Origin: a virus
Virus record (IMG/VR): IMGVR_UViG_3300009180_000021
Location: 62,001-126,000 of that record
DNA length: 64,000 nucleotides
Reading direction: 5' to 3' (one strand)
In this document: positions 36,364 through 45,407 of the stretch, in pieces
Numbering within the stretch: position 1 is the first letter of the stretch
How the letters are laid out: the number at the start of each line of letters is the position of its first letter
Position numbers and translations under genes: made by a program
The notes under the pieces: generated by a model
Seen by the model: only the letters and a program-made list of their open reading frames with translations
Database searches by the model: none
What the model was told of the DNA's origin: nothing

Positions 36364-37040
36364 TGATCATATATGTTCATATTTTCATTATCGCAAATAT
36401 AATCAAAATTAGACCAATCATAGTTTTCTTTATCCAATGCTACTTCAGCTTTGGCTGATGAATTAAAAGGATTTCTGGTTAATCTAAGTACCTTACCACC
36501 CTCTGTCTTAATACTATCAGCTTCGTTTGGGAATCTACAGTCAGCGATAATAGCTATGGAAGGTTTTTCTTCTTTGATCTTTTTTATGGTTGCTTCTACC
36601 CAAACATTATTTTTAAGAGTACGAAAAATATTGGTTCCAATAATTTCCATAGCCTCTCTTCCAGAAAGCTGTTTATCATCCCATGTTAAGTCTGTTAAGG
36701 TATTTTTTTCTTCATCTGATCCATAACATTGTTCATACGTTAGTCCCAGGATATTCATACAAATATCTTTTTTTAGTGGATCAGCAAAACTATATACTTT
36801 AATGTGTTTCTCTAATTTTTCAACTACCTTATTTAGTATAAAGTCATTTCTATTAATATTAGATAGATCGAATATTCCAGCATAGTTTCTATCATTTAAA
36901 AGATCCGAAACTACTATTTGTCCATTTGGATTTATTGATACCTTTTGAGCTATTTCTAATTGAGCAATAAATAGGGAGATTATAAAATTGCTCGATGTAC
37001 TCTTGCCCGACTGCTTTTTTCCTGAAAATCCTATGATCAT
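36318..37040 (-). CDS. Deoxynucleoside monophosphate kinase
   Basis: 240 residues. P-loop at the N-terminus (GFSGKKQSGKSTSSNFI); then YSFADPLKKDICMNILGL, SGREAMEIIGTNIFR, and IIADCRFPNEADSIK, the layout of T4 gp1-type dNMP kinases. It phosphorylates dNMPs to dNDPs for DNA synthesis and sits with the replication genes. It overlaps the primase gene start by 4 bases and the nuclease gene at its 3' end. Confidence 0.85.
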   Translation of the reverse strand: MIIGFSGKKQSGKSTSSNFIISLFIAQLEIAQKVSINPNGQIVVSDLLNDRNYAGIFDLSNINRNDFILNKVVEKLEKHIKVYSFADPLKKDICMNILGLTYEQCYGSDEEKNTLTDLTWDDKQLSGREAMEIIGTNIFRTLKNNVWVEATIKKIKEEKPSIAIIADCRFPNEADSIKTEGGKVLRLTRNPFNSSAKAEVALDKENYDWSNFDYICDNENMNIYDQCMDIQKFLQEILPL

Positions 37041-38203
37041 ATAAAGTCTTTAATTAGAGGTTTAATTTCGTTATTAATTTCTTCAATACTCATTGAAGCT
37101 ATGTCTTCTTTACTAGGAGAGATATTTTTGATATTATATGTTTTTTCGCATTTCTGCTTTATTTGAATAGCCGCCTTTTGACCAGCATCGTCATTGTCCA
37201 TTATAGTAATAATGGTCATGGCACCAGAAGTGTCCAAAATCATTTTCTGACGATCACTCAATGATGAGCCAAATATTGCTACAGCATTAAGTATACCCGC
37301 TTCAGACAATCTCCAAACATTTCCTGGGCTTTCAACAAGAATAACGCATGATGTTTCTTTGATTCTATGCTGTGCAATCCAAAAATTATACAAATGTTCT
37401 TGGGTTTTAAATCCAGTATTATGTCTCCATTTTGAGTATTTCCATAAAGAATCAGCAGATGGACAGCTTGTTTTTGGGTCGTGGTATGCTTTGCATTGTG
37501 GGCATTTCTCATATATACTTCGTCCGGTACAACCGACCATGTATTTAAAATCAGGGTCGTATATCGGAACCACGGCCCTCCCATTCATCTCTTTACCTTG
37601 AACCCGACAGTCTCCTACATCATAGTTGTTCAGAGTTAGGGCGGAAAATCCTCTGTTAAGAAAATAATCAGAAGGAATAGATAGACTTCTCCTAATTACA
37701 TCTTTTGATATCTTTGGACTATCGTCTTGATTATTGTTGCTAATGTATTTAACCGTATTAACAAAGGCCGTTTTTTCTTTAGCTTTTCTCGATATCTTTA
37801 TGCTAGAAAAATCTTCTCGTATAAAAGCTGTTGCAAAATCTAGCGCTTCTTTGAATGAGCATAGCTTATCTCCAGACTTTACCCAACCATAAGTATTGTG
37901 AGATAAACATCCTCTAATGAATCCTATAATTGATCCTTTAAATGTTTCTTCACACTGATGAGTTCTACACTTCCAGTTACCTCTATATGAGTCACCTTGA
38001 TGATAAATATTAAGTGCAGACTCATTATCTCCACCATGAATTGGACAACTCATAGCAATAAGCTTACCAAGATTCTTATACCCCTCTATTCCTAGAGTGT
38101 CTAGAAGTTCTTCAATATTTTCACATAAAGCATCTGAAACGTATTTCAGTTTTGCTTGATCATACGAATGGGATTTCTTGATTTTGTTCATTATTATTGG
38201 CAT
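37037..38203 (-). CDS. DnaG-type primase
   Basis: Up to 388 residues (an alternative ATG is at residue 5). Zinc-binding N-terminus: CPIHGGDNESALNIY ... WKCRTHQCEETF, as in DnaG. A second Cys/His group (CPQCKAYHDPKTSC) lies before the TOPRIM domain. TOPRIM motifs: CVILVESPGNVWRL (Glu), ITIMDNDDAGQKAA (Asp-x-Asp). It makes RNA primers and should work with the helicase encoded just upstream, whose gene overlaps it by 44 bases. Confidence 0.9.
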   Translation of the reverse strand: MPIIMNKIKKSHSYDQAKLKYVSDALCENIEELLDTLGIEGYKNLGKLIAMSCPIHGGDNESALNIYHQGDSYRGNWKCRTHQCEETFKGSIIGFIRGCLSHNTYGWVKSGDKLCSFKEALDFATAFIREDFSSIKISRKAKEKTAFVNTVKYISNNNQDDSPKISKDVIRRSLSIPSDYFLNRGFSALTLNNYDVGDCRVQGKEMNGRAVVPIYDPDFKYMVGCTGRSIYEKCPQCKAYHDPKTSCPSADSLWKYSKWRHNTGFKTQEHLYNFWIAQHRIKETSCVILVESPGNVWRLSEAGILNAVAIFGSSLSDRQKMILDTSGAMTIITIMDNDDAGQKAAIQIKQKCEKTYNIKNISPSKEDIASMSIEEINNEIKPLIKDFI

Positions 38204-39629
38204 CGATTAAAAATCCGTCTGAGTTTGATTTGTTATTATGCATTATCTCTAGCTTGGTCTGACCTTCGGTAATCTTGGCACACCAACCCTTCATATGACA
38301 ATTAATGTAGTCGTTGTCATCCAATCCTCCACCGTGCCTACTAATTACTGGTACTAGTTTACGATTACCAGATTTTCCTCCATCTTCGGCAATCTCTTCG
38401 TCAGACTTTCTTTTGAATATGGAAAAGTTACTGCATAGCCAGATAATTCTATCTGAACCACTTGCAGAATCGGTACTCTCTTTAGATATGCCATCACGAT
38501 TAAGCTGAATAAAAGAAAGTATTGGAACCTTATATTTAACAGCAAAATTATGTAGCGCAGTCATCATAAAACCTAGAACCTGATATTCTTTTAGGTCTTG
38601 AGATATTCCACCAGAATCCATTAACTTTAGATAGTCATATATAATAACACAATCCTTAGCTGTTCCATCATCATTTAAACCAACGTCCTTAACTAGCCAC
38701 CTTCTCATAATGGCTAATTGTTCATCGAATGGTTTTCCAGCGATAGACTTATGATAAAGCGGTGCGGCTTTAAGATCCTTAACTGCTTGTTCTATTTTCT
38801 TAGCATTAATAGGAGACTCTGTAAATTTGCCAGTCTCAATCTTGTTGATCTCAATTTCTGTACTCATAGCTAAAATTCTATGGATATGATCTTCTTTATT
38901 CATTTCAGTATCCATATTTAATACTGGAATATTTTGTTTTGCTATATGGTAACCTATGTTATCAGATAAGAGGGTTTTACCAACTTTTGGTCTTGCTCCG
39001 ATAACATTGATTGTTCCTTTTCTTAGTCCTCCACCTATTGACTGATCATAAACAGGGAACCCTGTGGAAATACCAACCTGATCGATCTTATTATTTTGTA
39101 GATATTCGATATACTCATCTAACCCAGCAGACATGAATGTTGGAGCATTATCGTTATCGTTATTCAGTGAGGATGAGAAGTTGAATATTGAATCTTCTGC
39201 GATACCAATAATAGATGATATTGATTCTGATCCTGATATATCTAGCAGCTTTTCCTGAGTATTGCCTAGTTCCTTATGTAGTAGTCTAGCTATCTCAAGC
39301 TTTCTGATCTTGGCTGCAAATTTTCTAATATTTTCCTTATTAACCGGAAAATCTTTAATAGCCTTTAGATGTTGGGCTTCTTCTTTCTGACTAAGAATAT
39401 GAGACATTCCTAGTTCTTGAGCGGACGAATATATAGAAGCTATGTCTATAGTAGATACTGATTGTCCCTTTTCAAAGATATGCTTACAGCACTTGAATAG
39501 AACCTGATTACTGTCAATAGTAAAAGATTCCTCTTGAACAATATCTCCTATATCAAGAAATACTTCTTCTCCATATTGGAGCATACCACTCAATACAGCT
39601 CTTTCGGCTGATGGATCACACAAAATCAT
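38160..39629 (-). CDS. DnaB-type replicative helicase
   Basis: 489 residues. The N-terminal domain (DPSAERAVLSGML) and the RecA-like motor are both present: GGGLRKGTINVIGARPKVGKTLL (Walker A), PVLNMDTEMNK, CVIIYDYLKLM (Walker B), PILSFIQLNRDG. Length is normal for DnaB. It forms a hexamer that unwinds the fork and recruits primase. It starts 3 bases after the zinc-ribbon gene. Confidence 0.95.
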   Translation of the reverse strand: MILCDPSAERAVLSGMLQYGEEVFLDIGDIVQEESFTIDSNQVLFKCCKHIFEKGQSVSTIDIASIYSSAQELGMSHILSQKEEAQHLKAIKDFPVNKENIRKFAAKIRKLEIARLLHKELGNTQEKLLDISGSESISSIIGIAEDSIFNFSSSLNNDNDNAPTFMSAGLDEYIEYLQNNKIDQVGISTGFPVYDQSIGGGLRKGTINVIGARPKVGKTLLSDNIGYHIAKQNIPVLNMDTEMNKEDHIHRILAMSTEIEINKIETGKFTESPINAKKIEQAVKDLKAAPLYHKSIAGKPFDEQLAIMRRWLVKDVGLNDDGTAKDCVIIYDYLKLMDSGGISQDLKEYQVLGFMMTALHNFAVKYKVPILSFIQLNRDGISKESTDSASGSDRIIWLCSNFSIFKRKSDEEIAEDGGKSGNRKLVPVISRHGGGLDDNDYINCHMKGWCAKITEGQTKLEIMHNNKSNSDGFLIDANNNEQNQEIPFV

Positions 39630-39632
39630 AAT

Positions 39633-40010
39633 TTATCCTGCTGATGATGAACACTTATTACATTTATATCTTGATGGAGACTCGACCAATGAAGGACTTA
39701 GAGTTTCTTCTTTACCGCAAATTCTACACCTAACTACTATTGGCTCAAACTCTCTAGCTCTTGCAACTGGAGGATGCTTCGATAGTCTTTTATCTATCTC
39801 AGTATCCTCTTTATGCATATTCATTTCTGGCATATTTAAAAACTTATTAGAGTTTTGTGTTTGGCCTTTTGGCTTTCTCGAACTCTTTGTTTTAATGGGA
39901 CTAGTCTCCTCGCTGCTTTCATCAGAATCGTCTGACGGTAGCATATTCTGTAGTAAGGAGATAAGCTGTTTTAGCTGGTCGGGATTTTTACTTAGTTCAC
40001 TGAGGTCCAT
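39633..40010 (-). CDS. Small protein with C-terminal zinc ribbon
   Basis: 125 residues. An acidic/Ser-rich N-terminal half (DLSELSKNPDQLKQLISLLQNML, DDSDESSEE) is followed by a basic stretch and a zinc ribbon (VRCRICGKEETLSPSL ... YKCNKCSSS). It lies between the helicase and the gene at 39997, overlapping the latter by 14 bases. It could be a helicase loader, a transcription factor or an accessory; none is shown by the sequence. Confidence 0.75.
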   Translation of the reverse strand: MDLSELSKNPDQLKQLISLLQNMLPSDDSDESSEETSPIKTKSSRKPKGQTQNSNKFLNMPEMNMHKEDTEIDKRLSKHPPVARAREFEPIVVRCRICGKEETLSPSLVESPSRYKCNKCSSSAG

Positions 40011-40482
40011 TTTTCACCTTTGCTCTTTGAATAGATAACATAATATCAGATAAGTGTTTAATACTATTTGCTAAATATTGAAGTCTATCACTTCTTTGTT
40101 TAGCATATTTTTTAATCTTATTTAATGCTGATGCTTTCTCATTATTCTTAATGGCCTGAAAAGACTTTTCAATATATCCATATCCCTTATAATTATTAAT
40201 CTCTTCAGCAATTGTTTCTTTAATAGTCTCATCGGCCCAGTTTAATCTAGAAAGCTCTCTATTTATTGATCTCTGCACATGAAATGCGAACTGACCTAAT
40301 CTGTATGCTATTTCCCCACAAACCTCTGGGGTTGTTTTTTCTAGTTCATCCCTACTCATTTGAAAATAGTTATTAAGCTCCTCTTCTGGGAAAGAGTCTG
40401 CTCTATAAGATCCAAGACCAATATTCTTTTCATATTCGTCAAGAATCTTATCCCATTCATTAACTTGTTCTTTCGTGTTCAT
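39997..40482 (-). CDS. Helical recombination/replication-region protein, unknown
   Basis: 161 residues, nearly all alpha-helical with heptad-like spacing (FAFHVQRSINRELSRLNWADETIKE, SDRLQYLANSIKHLSDIMLSIQRAK). It lies close to recA, reminiscent of the place and size of the T4-type mediator UvsY, but I cannot show homology. AAGGA ribosome-binding site before the ATG. Confidence 0.65.
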   Translation of the reverse strand: MNTKEQVNEWDKILDEYEKNIGLGSYRADSFPEEELNNYFQMSRDELEKTTPEVCGEIAYRLGQFAFHVQRSINRELSRLNWADETIKETIAEEINNYKGYGYIEKSFQAIKNNEKASALNKIKKYAKQRSDRLQYLANSIKHLSDIMLSIQRAKVKNGPQ

Positions 40483-40912
40483 TTTTGATCCTTAATGTCC
40501 ATTGATCCGTTTGATCAAATGGAAGTTCTATATACTCAATACCATTCAATTCACACCAATCTTTTTTTTCTTGATCTCGTTTCTTGTGTCTTATAAAACC
40601 TAGAGGACTATTATGAAAAAATCTACTAAACTTATAATGCTGTTCTCCATGAACTTCAATACATCTTTTTATAAGAGGTAAGTAAAAATCTAAATATAGA
40701 GTTTCTGATCTTCTAATATTAACCGGTACTTCTTCTAATACCTGCAGAGTTGGAAAGCACTCATGTATTAAATCTCTTGCCTGTAAATGTAGACTAGATT
40801 TATTTTGAATTGATCCATGAGCGATATTGCCAACTAACTGCCAATTATAAGAATTACCATCTAGATCTTTTACTTGCATTTGATGCCCATAGTATCCTTG
40901 ACTTTTGTCCAT
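40460..40912 (-). CDS. PD-(D/E)XK endonuclease-like protein
   Basis: Up to 150 residues; the start may be at 40912 (inside the recA 3' end) or at 40879. Core: LYLDFYLPLIKRCIEVHGEQHYKF, that is Asp then Glu-x-His as in Vsr/DUF559-like nucleases, then RDQEKKDWCELNGIEYIELPF, where a conserved C-x-x-NGI-x-x-I-x-(I/L)-P ending is common in homing and repair endonucleases. The position next to recA suggests a recombination or junction nuclease. Confidence 0.65.
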   Translation of the reverse strand: MDKSQGYYGHQMQVKDLDGNSYNWQLVGNIAHGSIQNKSSLHLQARDLIHECFPTLQVLEEVPVNIRRSETLYLDFYLPLIKRCIEVHGEQHYKFSRFFHNSPLGFIRHKKRDQEKKDWCELNGIEYIELPFDQTDQWTLRIKNEHERTS

Positions 40913-41892
40913 AAATCGTCATAAACTTCTGGATGGTCAACTAAGTATTGTCTTGTTTTTTCAAGACCTTGGAACTTAGGCTTGTCCTCGACAGATGACA
41001 TAGTATACCATGCCCCACCCTTAGATACAAGCCCTAAATCTACAGCAAGTGTCAGTAATTCCATCTGTTTGTCAATCCCCTGACCATATCTAATATAGCT
41101 TGTAATCTTACCTCCGGGAGCACCTAGAGCAGAGCATAATACTTGCCAATGTACTTCTTGACCAATTTGAGGACTATCAGTACTTAAATTCCATGGACTA
41201 AAATAATTAGCCTTGATTTTGATATCTGTTTGATATGCAATAGCCTGACCACTCTTTTCTTTCCATTCACTATGTCCCATACCGGGGTTGCCCATTTGGT
41301 GAGTAATACCTATGACAATGTTTCTGTTAACAGGAATAACATTAGCCACCTTTCTGCAAAACTTAGCTAATAGCTTGGCACCATCTGCTCTTTGCATCTT
41401 ATTCATATCGCTAGTGATTTCTGCTTCTGTACATAAAGCAGAATATGAGTCAATGATGACCACCGATCCTGGAATTTCATTAATAATTCTTTCACCAATT
41501 TGCAAATATTCTTCTGCGTGTAAAATCTTACCTTCTTGAGACCCTATAATATTAAACTTTTCTAAATTTAATCCTGGGATACCTTCTAGGTCTCGTTTCT
41601 TTAATCGTCCTTCTATATTCAGATAGTATACTTCTCTGCCTTCCTTAAATGATCCGTGTGCATATTCTGGTCTTTGAGCAGTGGCGCAGAAATCTAATGA
41701 GGTTGTAGTCTTACCGCATTTTGGTTGACCGGTAAAAATAACAAAACTTCCTTCTGGGATACCACCATTTAGTACGACATCTAATGCTGGACTAACTGGA
41801 ATAGTAATCAAAGACTTATCAATAACAGCATTTGCTGTTAACATTACGTTGTCACCAAAATTCTTCTTAACGTCTTCTTTAAGTGCCATCAT
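40870..41892 (-). CDS. RecA/UvsX recombinase
   Basis: 340 residues. Walker A GQPKCGKTTTSLDF, Walker B SVVIIDSYSALC, IVIGITHQMGNPG (L1-region strand), and DIKIKANYF, characteristic of the RecA/UvsX fold. Length fits the family. It catalyses strand exchange and works with SSB, the helical neighbour and the nucleases here. The nuclease gene overlaps its 3' end. Confidence 0.95.
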   Translation of the reverse strand: MMALKEDVKKNFGDNVMLTANAVIDKSLITIPVSPALDVVLNGGIPEGSFVIFTGQPKCGKTTTSLDFCATAQRPEYAHGSFKEGREVYYLNIEGRLKKRDLEGIPGLNLEKFNIIGSQEGKILHAEEYLQIGERIINEIPGSVVIIDSYSALCTEAEITSDMNKMQRADGAKLLAKFCRKVANVIPVNRNIVIGITHQMGNPGMGHSEWKEKSGQAIAYQTDIKIKANYFSPWNLSTDSPQIGQEVHWQVLCSALGAPGGKITSYIRYGQGIDKQMELLTLAVDLGLVSKGGAWYTMSSVEDKPKFQGLEKTRQYLVDHPEVYDDLWTKVKDTMGIKCK

Positions 41893-42307
41893 CTATTTCC
41901 TTAAGTTTGGATAGAACATTTTTCTTTACCAGATCTTTTCTATATGACTTATCGTTCTTTCGATCAATATCAATAGTAAGGTCTGTGTTTTGAGACTCTA
42001 GGAGTTCAGAATGTTTTTGTATAATAGCGGGCAAATGTGGTGCTCGCAAAGAGTAAATTTTTTCTGCTTCCTTGTCCCTGATAGCATTAATAATAGCTTT
42101 AGCGCCATATGTTTTTAAAAGCTTATGGGCAGAAGCTATTTGGTTCCTGTAGTAAGCTTCCCATTTCTTACTAACCCAAAACCTATAATGTAAATCAAGC
42201 TTATCTTTTCTTGCTTTATTTTCACATATTAATTCAGTGATATACTGTGCTGCTGAAACTGTCTTGCCATTAGAATACTTGGACAGATACTGGTTATTAT
42301 TTTCCAT
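41879..42307 (-). CDS. Conserved-looking phage protein, unknown
   Basis: About 142 residues from the ATG at 42307, which overlaps the previous stop; an upstream ATG at 42334 is less likely. Basic, helix-rich: SAAQYITELICENKARKDKL, LHYRFWVSKKWEAYYRNQIASAHKLLKTYGAKAIINAI. The pattern suggests a nucleic-acid-binding helical protein. Its 3' end overlaps the start of recA, implying co-translation. Confidence 0.65.
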   Translation of the reverse strand: MENNNQYLSKYSNGKTVSAAQYITELICENKARKDKLDLHYRFWVSKKWEAYYRNQIASAHKLLKTYGAKAIINAIRDKEAEKIYSLRAPHLPAIIQKHSELLESQNTDLTIDIDRKNDKSYRKDLVKKNVLSKLKEIDDGT

Positions 42308-42644
42308 TTTTTGGTTTAAAGATGAAACTATCATTTCTTGTTCTTGGGATATTTGCCATATTATCTTTTAGAGAATCATTAAGTGCTGATGCCGCACCTG
42401 TCATTATTGCTACATTATTAGTCTTCTTACCAGCAGTCTCAGTTATCATTAAATTTTTAGACTTACTTACCGAAGATTTAGCTGTCTTTAAATTGTTATC
42501 AGATGTACTTGTACTGATCTTTTCTAATACTGTCAATACTTGCTTTTCTGTTATTTTTAATTCGTCAGCAATTTCTATTGGTGACTTATTCTGACTGTTT
42601 AACCAGCTAATAGCATACCCTAATGTTTTATTAATTCTAGCCAT
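42297..42644 (-). CDS. Small helix-turn-helix protein
   Basis: 115 residues. The N-terminal 45 residues (LGYAISWLNSQNKSPIEIADELKITEKQVLTVLEKI) fit a helix-turn-helix. The rest is Lys/Ser/Asn-rich and likely disordered, with a basic FIFKPKNGK end. Possibly a regulator or DNA-binding accessory. Confidence 0.65.
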   Translation of the reverse strand: MARINKTLGYAISWLNSQNKSPIEIADELKITEKQVLTVLEKISTSTSDNNLKTAKSSVSKSKNLMITETAGKKTNNVAIMTGAASALNDSLKDNMANIPRTRNDSFIFKPKNGK

Positions 42645-42647
42645 AAT

Positions 42648-43034
42648 TCATATCTCTCTTTCTGCGTTATTTAACCATGCAAGATTCTTAGTTTTCAAAA
42701 AGCTTAAATACATATTAAAAGCTTTTAGGTTTACTTCTTTGTATTTATTTTGAGCTCTACAAACTCTATCTAAAAACGAACTAATTTTTGTCTCTCCATA
42801 TATAGACATTGGATTAAAAATTTTACCGTTGTTATCTAGTTTTATAGTATACTTAACAGCCCCATCGTCCCTTACAATTTTTTTAGCAAGTACATTGTTG
42901 TTGTCCTCACTATTGCATCTAGGATTATTATTTGAGTCAAGAAAATCTTCTTTTCCTCTAAAACAATAAAACTCATCTCCGCTTTGAATATTGTCTGAGG
43001 ATGTATTTTTTGCTGAATGTATAAAATTATTCAT
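42648..43034 (-). CDS. Paralogue 1 of a small phage protein family
   Basis: 128 residues, similar along its length to the protein at 43660-44067: FYCFRGKEDFLDSNNNPRC, AKKIVRDD, IFNPMS, SSFLDRVCRAQNKY, AFNMYLSFLKTKNLAWLNNAEREI. No known function. It overlaps the next gene upstream by 8 bases. Confidence 0.7.
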   Translation of the reverse strand: MNNFIHSAKNTSSDNIQSGDEFYCFRGKEDFLDSNNNPRCNSEDNNNVLAKKIVRDDGAVKYTIKLDNNGKIFNPMSIYGETKISSFLDRVCRAQNKYKEVNLKAFNMYLSFLKTKNLAWLNNAEREI

Positions 43035-43305
43035 TTTTTGTTCCTGTATCTTTTTCGTATGTCTTTTGTGCTGAACTAGCCAAGCATCCTTCTAAAAAAC
43101 CAAAGAATGAATTCATAAACTCTTTATAGTCAGCATCTTCTTTTACTGGGATATGGTAATGCTTAGTGCAAATTTCTTCATATCCAGCATCTTCTCCCTT
43201 TTCATTTTCACTTATTACACTAGCAGTAATATTGAAAATAATTTCATGCTTACAACTAATCTTCTTGTTCTGTCCTTCAAATAGAGAACTATATTGATTT
43301 TCCAT
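43027..43305 (-). CDS. Small protein, unknown
   Basis: About 92 residues from the ATG at 43305 (an ATG at 43317 overlaps the upstream stop). Mixed strands and helix: KHEIIFNITASVISENEKGEDAGYEEICTKHYHIPV, then a helix EFMNSFFGFLEGCLASSAQK. No family recognised. It lies between two paralogous genes. Confidence 0.6.
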   Translation of the reverse strand: MENQYSSLFEGQNKKISCKHEIIFNITASVISENEKGEDAGYEEICTKHYHIPVKEDADYKEFMNSFFGFLEGCLASSAQKTYEKDTGTKNE

Positions 43306-43307
43306 TT

Positions 43308-43655
43308 TTATACCCATTTAGTCTTTGGAGTTTTCTTCATTCTGGTCATTCCCTTTGGTAATTCCGATGGTGCTGGACCTTCCTTATAGTCGTTGTGCTT
43401 TTGATATAGATTTAATTTTTGATCATCCGTTAATTTATCTCTATTTCTATTAGCTAGATCGCCGATAGTTTTAAGTTCGGAATCAGATTTCTTAACCGAT
43501 GAGTTTATAGTTAGTAGATCTTCAGTATATGCTCTAATAACATTCCTAGAATTAGAACACTTTTCGCATCTTTGTTTATCTGAATAATCTTTTATGCTAC
43601 ATATAATTTCAAATTTATATTTGCATTTTTCACAATAGAAGGTATATGCTGGCAT
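43308..43655 (-). CDS. FmdB-type zinc-ribbon protein
   Basis: 115 residues. The first 40 (MPAYTFYCEKCKYKFEIICSIKDYSDKQRCEKCSNS) match the FmdB-type putative regulatory zinc ribbon: C-x2-C ... C-x2-C with F-E after the first pair. The remainder is charged and ends in GMTRMKKTPKTKWV. The role in phage is unknown. Confidence 0.8.
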   Translation of the reverse strand: MPAYTFYCEKCKYKFEIICSIKDYSDKQRCEKCSNSRNVIRAYTEDLLTINSSVKKSDSELKTIGDLANRNRDKLTDDQKLNLYQKHNDYKEGPAPSELPKGMTRMKKTPKTKWV

Positions 43656-43659
43656 ACTA

Positions 43660-44067
43660 TTACTTCAGTTCTCTCTGTGCACTATTTAACCATTTAGTAT
43701 TATTTGTCTTTAGAAAGTTAATATACTGATTAAAGACACTTTCTGTTACTTCAGAAAATACGGCTTCTATCTTACAGGTTTTGTTTATGAATGAAGACTT
43801 TTCTTTAGTTTTTATTGAATGCGTCTCTACTGGATTAATAATATTCTTATTAGGATCAGTCTTGATATAAAATCTATATGATAGATTATTTGATCCAAAA
43901 GCTTTTGCCACCTTACTCTTTACAGCTTTAGCAAACGTATGATCACTTTCAGTTTCTGATCTTGGAAATCCTTCATCATCGCAAAATGATTCATGTCCTA
44001 GTAGGGTATAGAACTTATTCTGCTCCTGGCTTTGTTTAATCCTAAAATCTTCAGTATCAACTCGCAT
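43660..44067 (-). CDS. Paralogue 2 of a small phage protein family
   Basis: 135 residues. Shares layout with the protein at 42648-43034: FYTLLGHESFCDDEGFPRS, FAKAVKSK, IINPVETHS, KSSFINKTCKIEAVFSEV, VFNQYINFLKTNNTKWLNSAQREL. No known domain recognised; the two copies flank two unrelated small genes. Confidence 0.7.
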   Translation of the reverse strand: MRVDTEDFRIKQSQEQNKFYTLLGHESFCDDEGFPRSETESDHTFAKAVKSKVAKAFGSNNLSYRFYIKTDPNKNIINPVETHSIKTKEKSSFINKTCKIEAVFSEVTESVFNQYINFLKTNNTKWLNSAQRELK

Positions 44068-44071
44068 TTAA

Positions 44072-44656
44072 TTATCCTATATATGATTCTGGCAAATATA
44101 GATGCCATTCTTGAGGAATATCTGTTCTTATAGTAGATAGGTGGTGTGATATGGGCAAGTAGCGGATATTTTTTTGTGGTATGATTGGCAAGTTTAGTAA
44201 TGGCATATTAGCTTGTTTTGGAGTTTTATTTCCTTTTCTCCTATTACATTCTACACAAGCCGTCACTATGTTTGTCCATGTAGTTGGGCTTGCCTCTTTA
44301 TACTTCCAAGCTGATTTTGGAATAACATGATCGTAAGTAAGCTTATTAAGCTCTTTTATATTTCCACAATATTGACATGTATAACTATCTCTAATAAATA
44401 AGTTTTTACGAGAAAAAGTTACTTTTTGATTATTGATACGAAAATATCTATTAGTTTTTACTACTGCTGGAATAGGATGCTTTTTATTGTTAACTCCAAT
44501 AATAAAATCGTCTTTATAAAAATCTAGTATTTCTATACCATGATTACTTTTATTTTCATATTTTACACACCAAGTTATAGCTTTTTTCCAATCTATAATA
44601 CCTAATGGGGAATAGTCTCCATTTAGTACTAAGCATTTACTATTTTCTGTTTTCAT
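44072..44656 (-). CDS. HNH endonuclease
   Basis: 194 residues. N-terminal KCLVLNGDYSPLGIIDWKKAI and FSRKNLFIRDSYTCQYCG, then LTYDHVIPKSAWKYK, TWTNIVTACVECNRRKGNKTP: a full HNH nuclease with two zinc-binding Cys pairs. It belongs to the common bacterial/phage HNH type that starts with a VLNADYxPL motif. It may act in packaging, repair or mobility. It overlaps the PhoH-like gene by 17 bases. Confidence 0.9.
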   Translation of the reverse strand: MKTENSKCLVLNGDYSPLGIIDWKKAITWCVKYENKSNHGIEILDFYKDDFIIGVNNKKHPIPAVVKTNRYFRINNQKVTFSRKNLFIRDSYTCQYCGNIKELNKLTYDHVIPKSAWKYKEASPTTWTNIVTACVECNRRKGNKTPKQANMPLLNLPIIPQKNIRYLPISHHLSTIRTDIPQEWHLYLPESYIG

Positions 44657-45365
44657 TTTCGTATGAGTCTAAACGACCTATAATTTTTCCTATGATAGGA
44701 TTTCTAACTATGTCTGCAAATTCAAGCTTAGAAATACCTATACCTTCAACATCAGCAAGTGCTGACAACATATCATAAAAGCCTCCCTGCATATGTCTAT
44801 GTAGGTCAGACTGACTAACGTCTCCTGTTAATACCATTTTACTGTTATTACCTATTCTGGTTAATAACATTTTTAGTTGATCATATGAAGCATTCTGACA
44901 TTCATCAGCAACTATAAAAGCATTATGGAAATTACGTCCTCTCATCAAACCCAACGGTACAATCTCAATCTTATTGTTTGTTTTTAAGCTATTGTATTGT
45001 GCCGATGGGATGAAATGGTTAACTTCGTCTAATAGAGGGAGAAGATATGGATGCAATTTTTCTTCTGCTGTGCCGGGTAGATATCCTATCTTTTCTCCAG
45101 ATTCTACAACTGGTCTTGTGATGATAATCTTTTTAACTTTTTCATCAAGTAAGTATTCTAAAGCCATGCCTATGGCGATATGAGTCTTACCACTACCAGC
45201 AACACCTTGACAAAAAGTTATAGTATTTTCTGCTACTGTTCTAATATATTCTTTTTGATTTTCTGTTCTTGGTTTAAGCCTATTTCTATAAGCGGATGGG
45301 ATTTGGATCTCATTTGTAGCATCGATAACCCTGGGTCTTTTCTTAGAGCTATTTTTTTTTCTCAA
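44640..45365 (-). CDS. PhoH-like ATPase
   Basis: 241 residues. Walker A ITFCQGVAGSGKTHIAIG, IITRPVVESGEKIGYLPGTAEEKLHPYL, RGRNFHNAFIVADECQNAS (Walker B) and MVLTGDVSQSD, all characteristic of PhoH. The start is a TTG preceded by AAAAGGG at good spacing; no ATG fits. A late-type promoter motif lies 45 bases upstream, unlike the replication genes. The role of PhoH in phages is unsettled (RNA metabolism or host-phosphate response). Confidence 0.92.
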   Translation of the reverse strand: MRKKNSSKKRPRVIDATNEIQIPSAYRNRLKPRTENQKEYIRTVAENTITFCQGVAGSGKTHIAIGMALEYLLDEKVKKIIITRPVVESGEKIGYLPGTAEEKLHPYLLPLLDEVNHFIPSAQYNSLKTNNKIEIVPLGLMRGRNFHNAFIVADECQNASYDQLKMLLTRIGNNSKMVLTGDVSQSDLHRHMQGGFYDMLSALADVEGIGISKLEFADIVRNPIIGKIIGRLDSYENENRK

Positions 45366-45407
45366 ATTATGCCCTTTTAACTACAGAGGATAGGACCTTC
45401 CAATCAT

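Noticed and set aside
37279-37584. 101-codon frame inside the primase gene, same strand
   Set aside because: The primase frame has zinc and TOPRIM motifs through this region; the other frame is a shadow.
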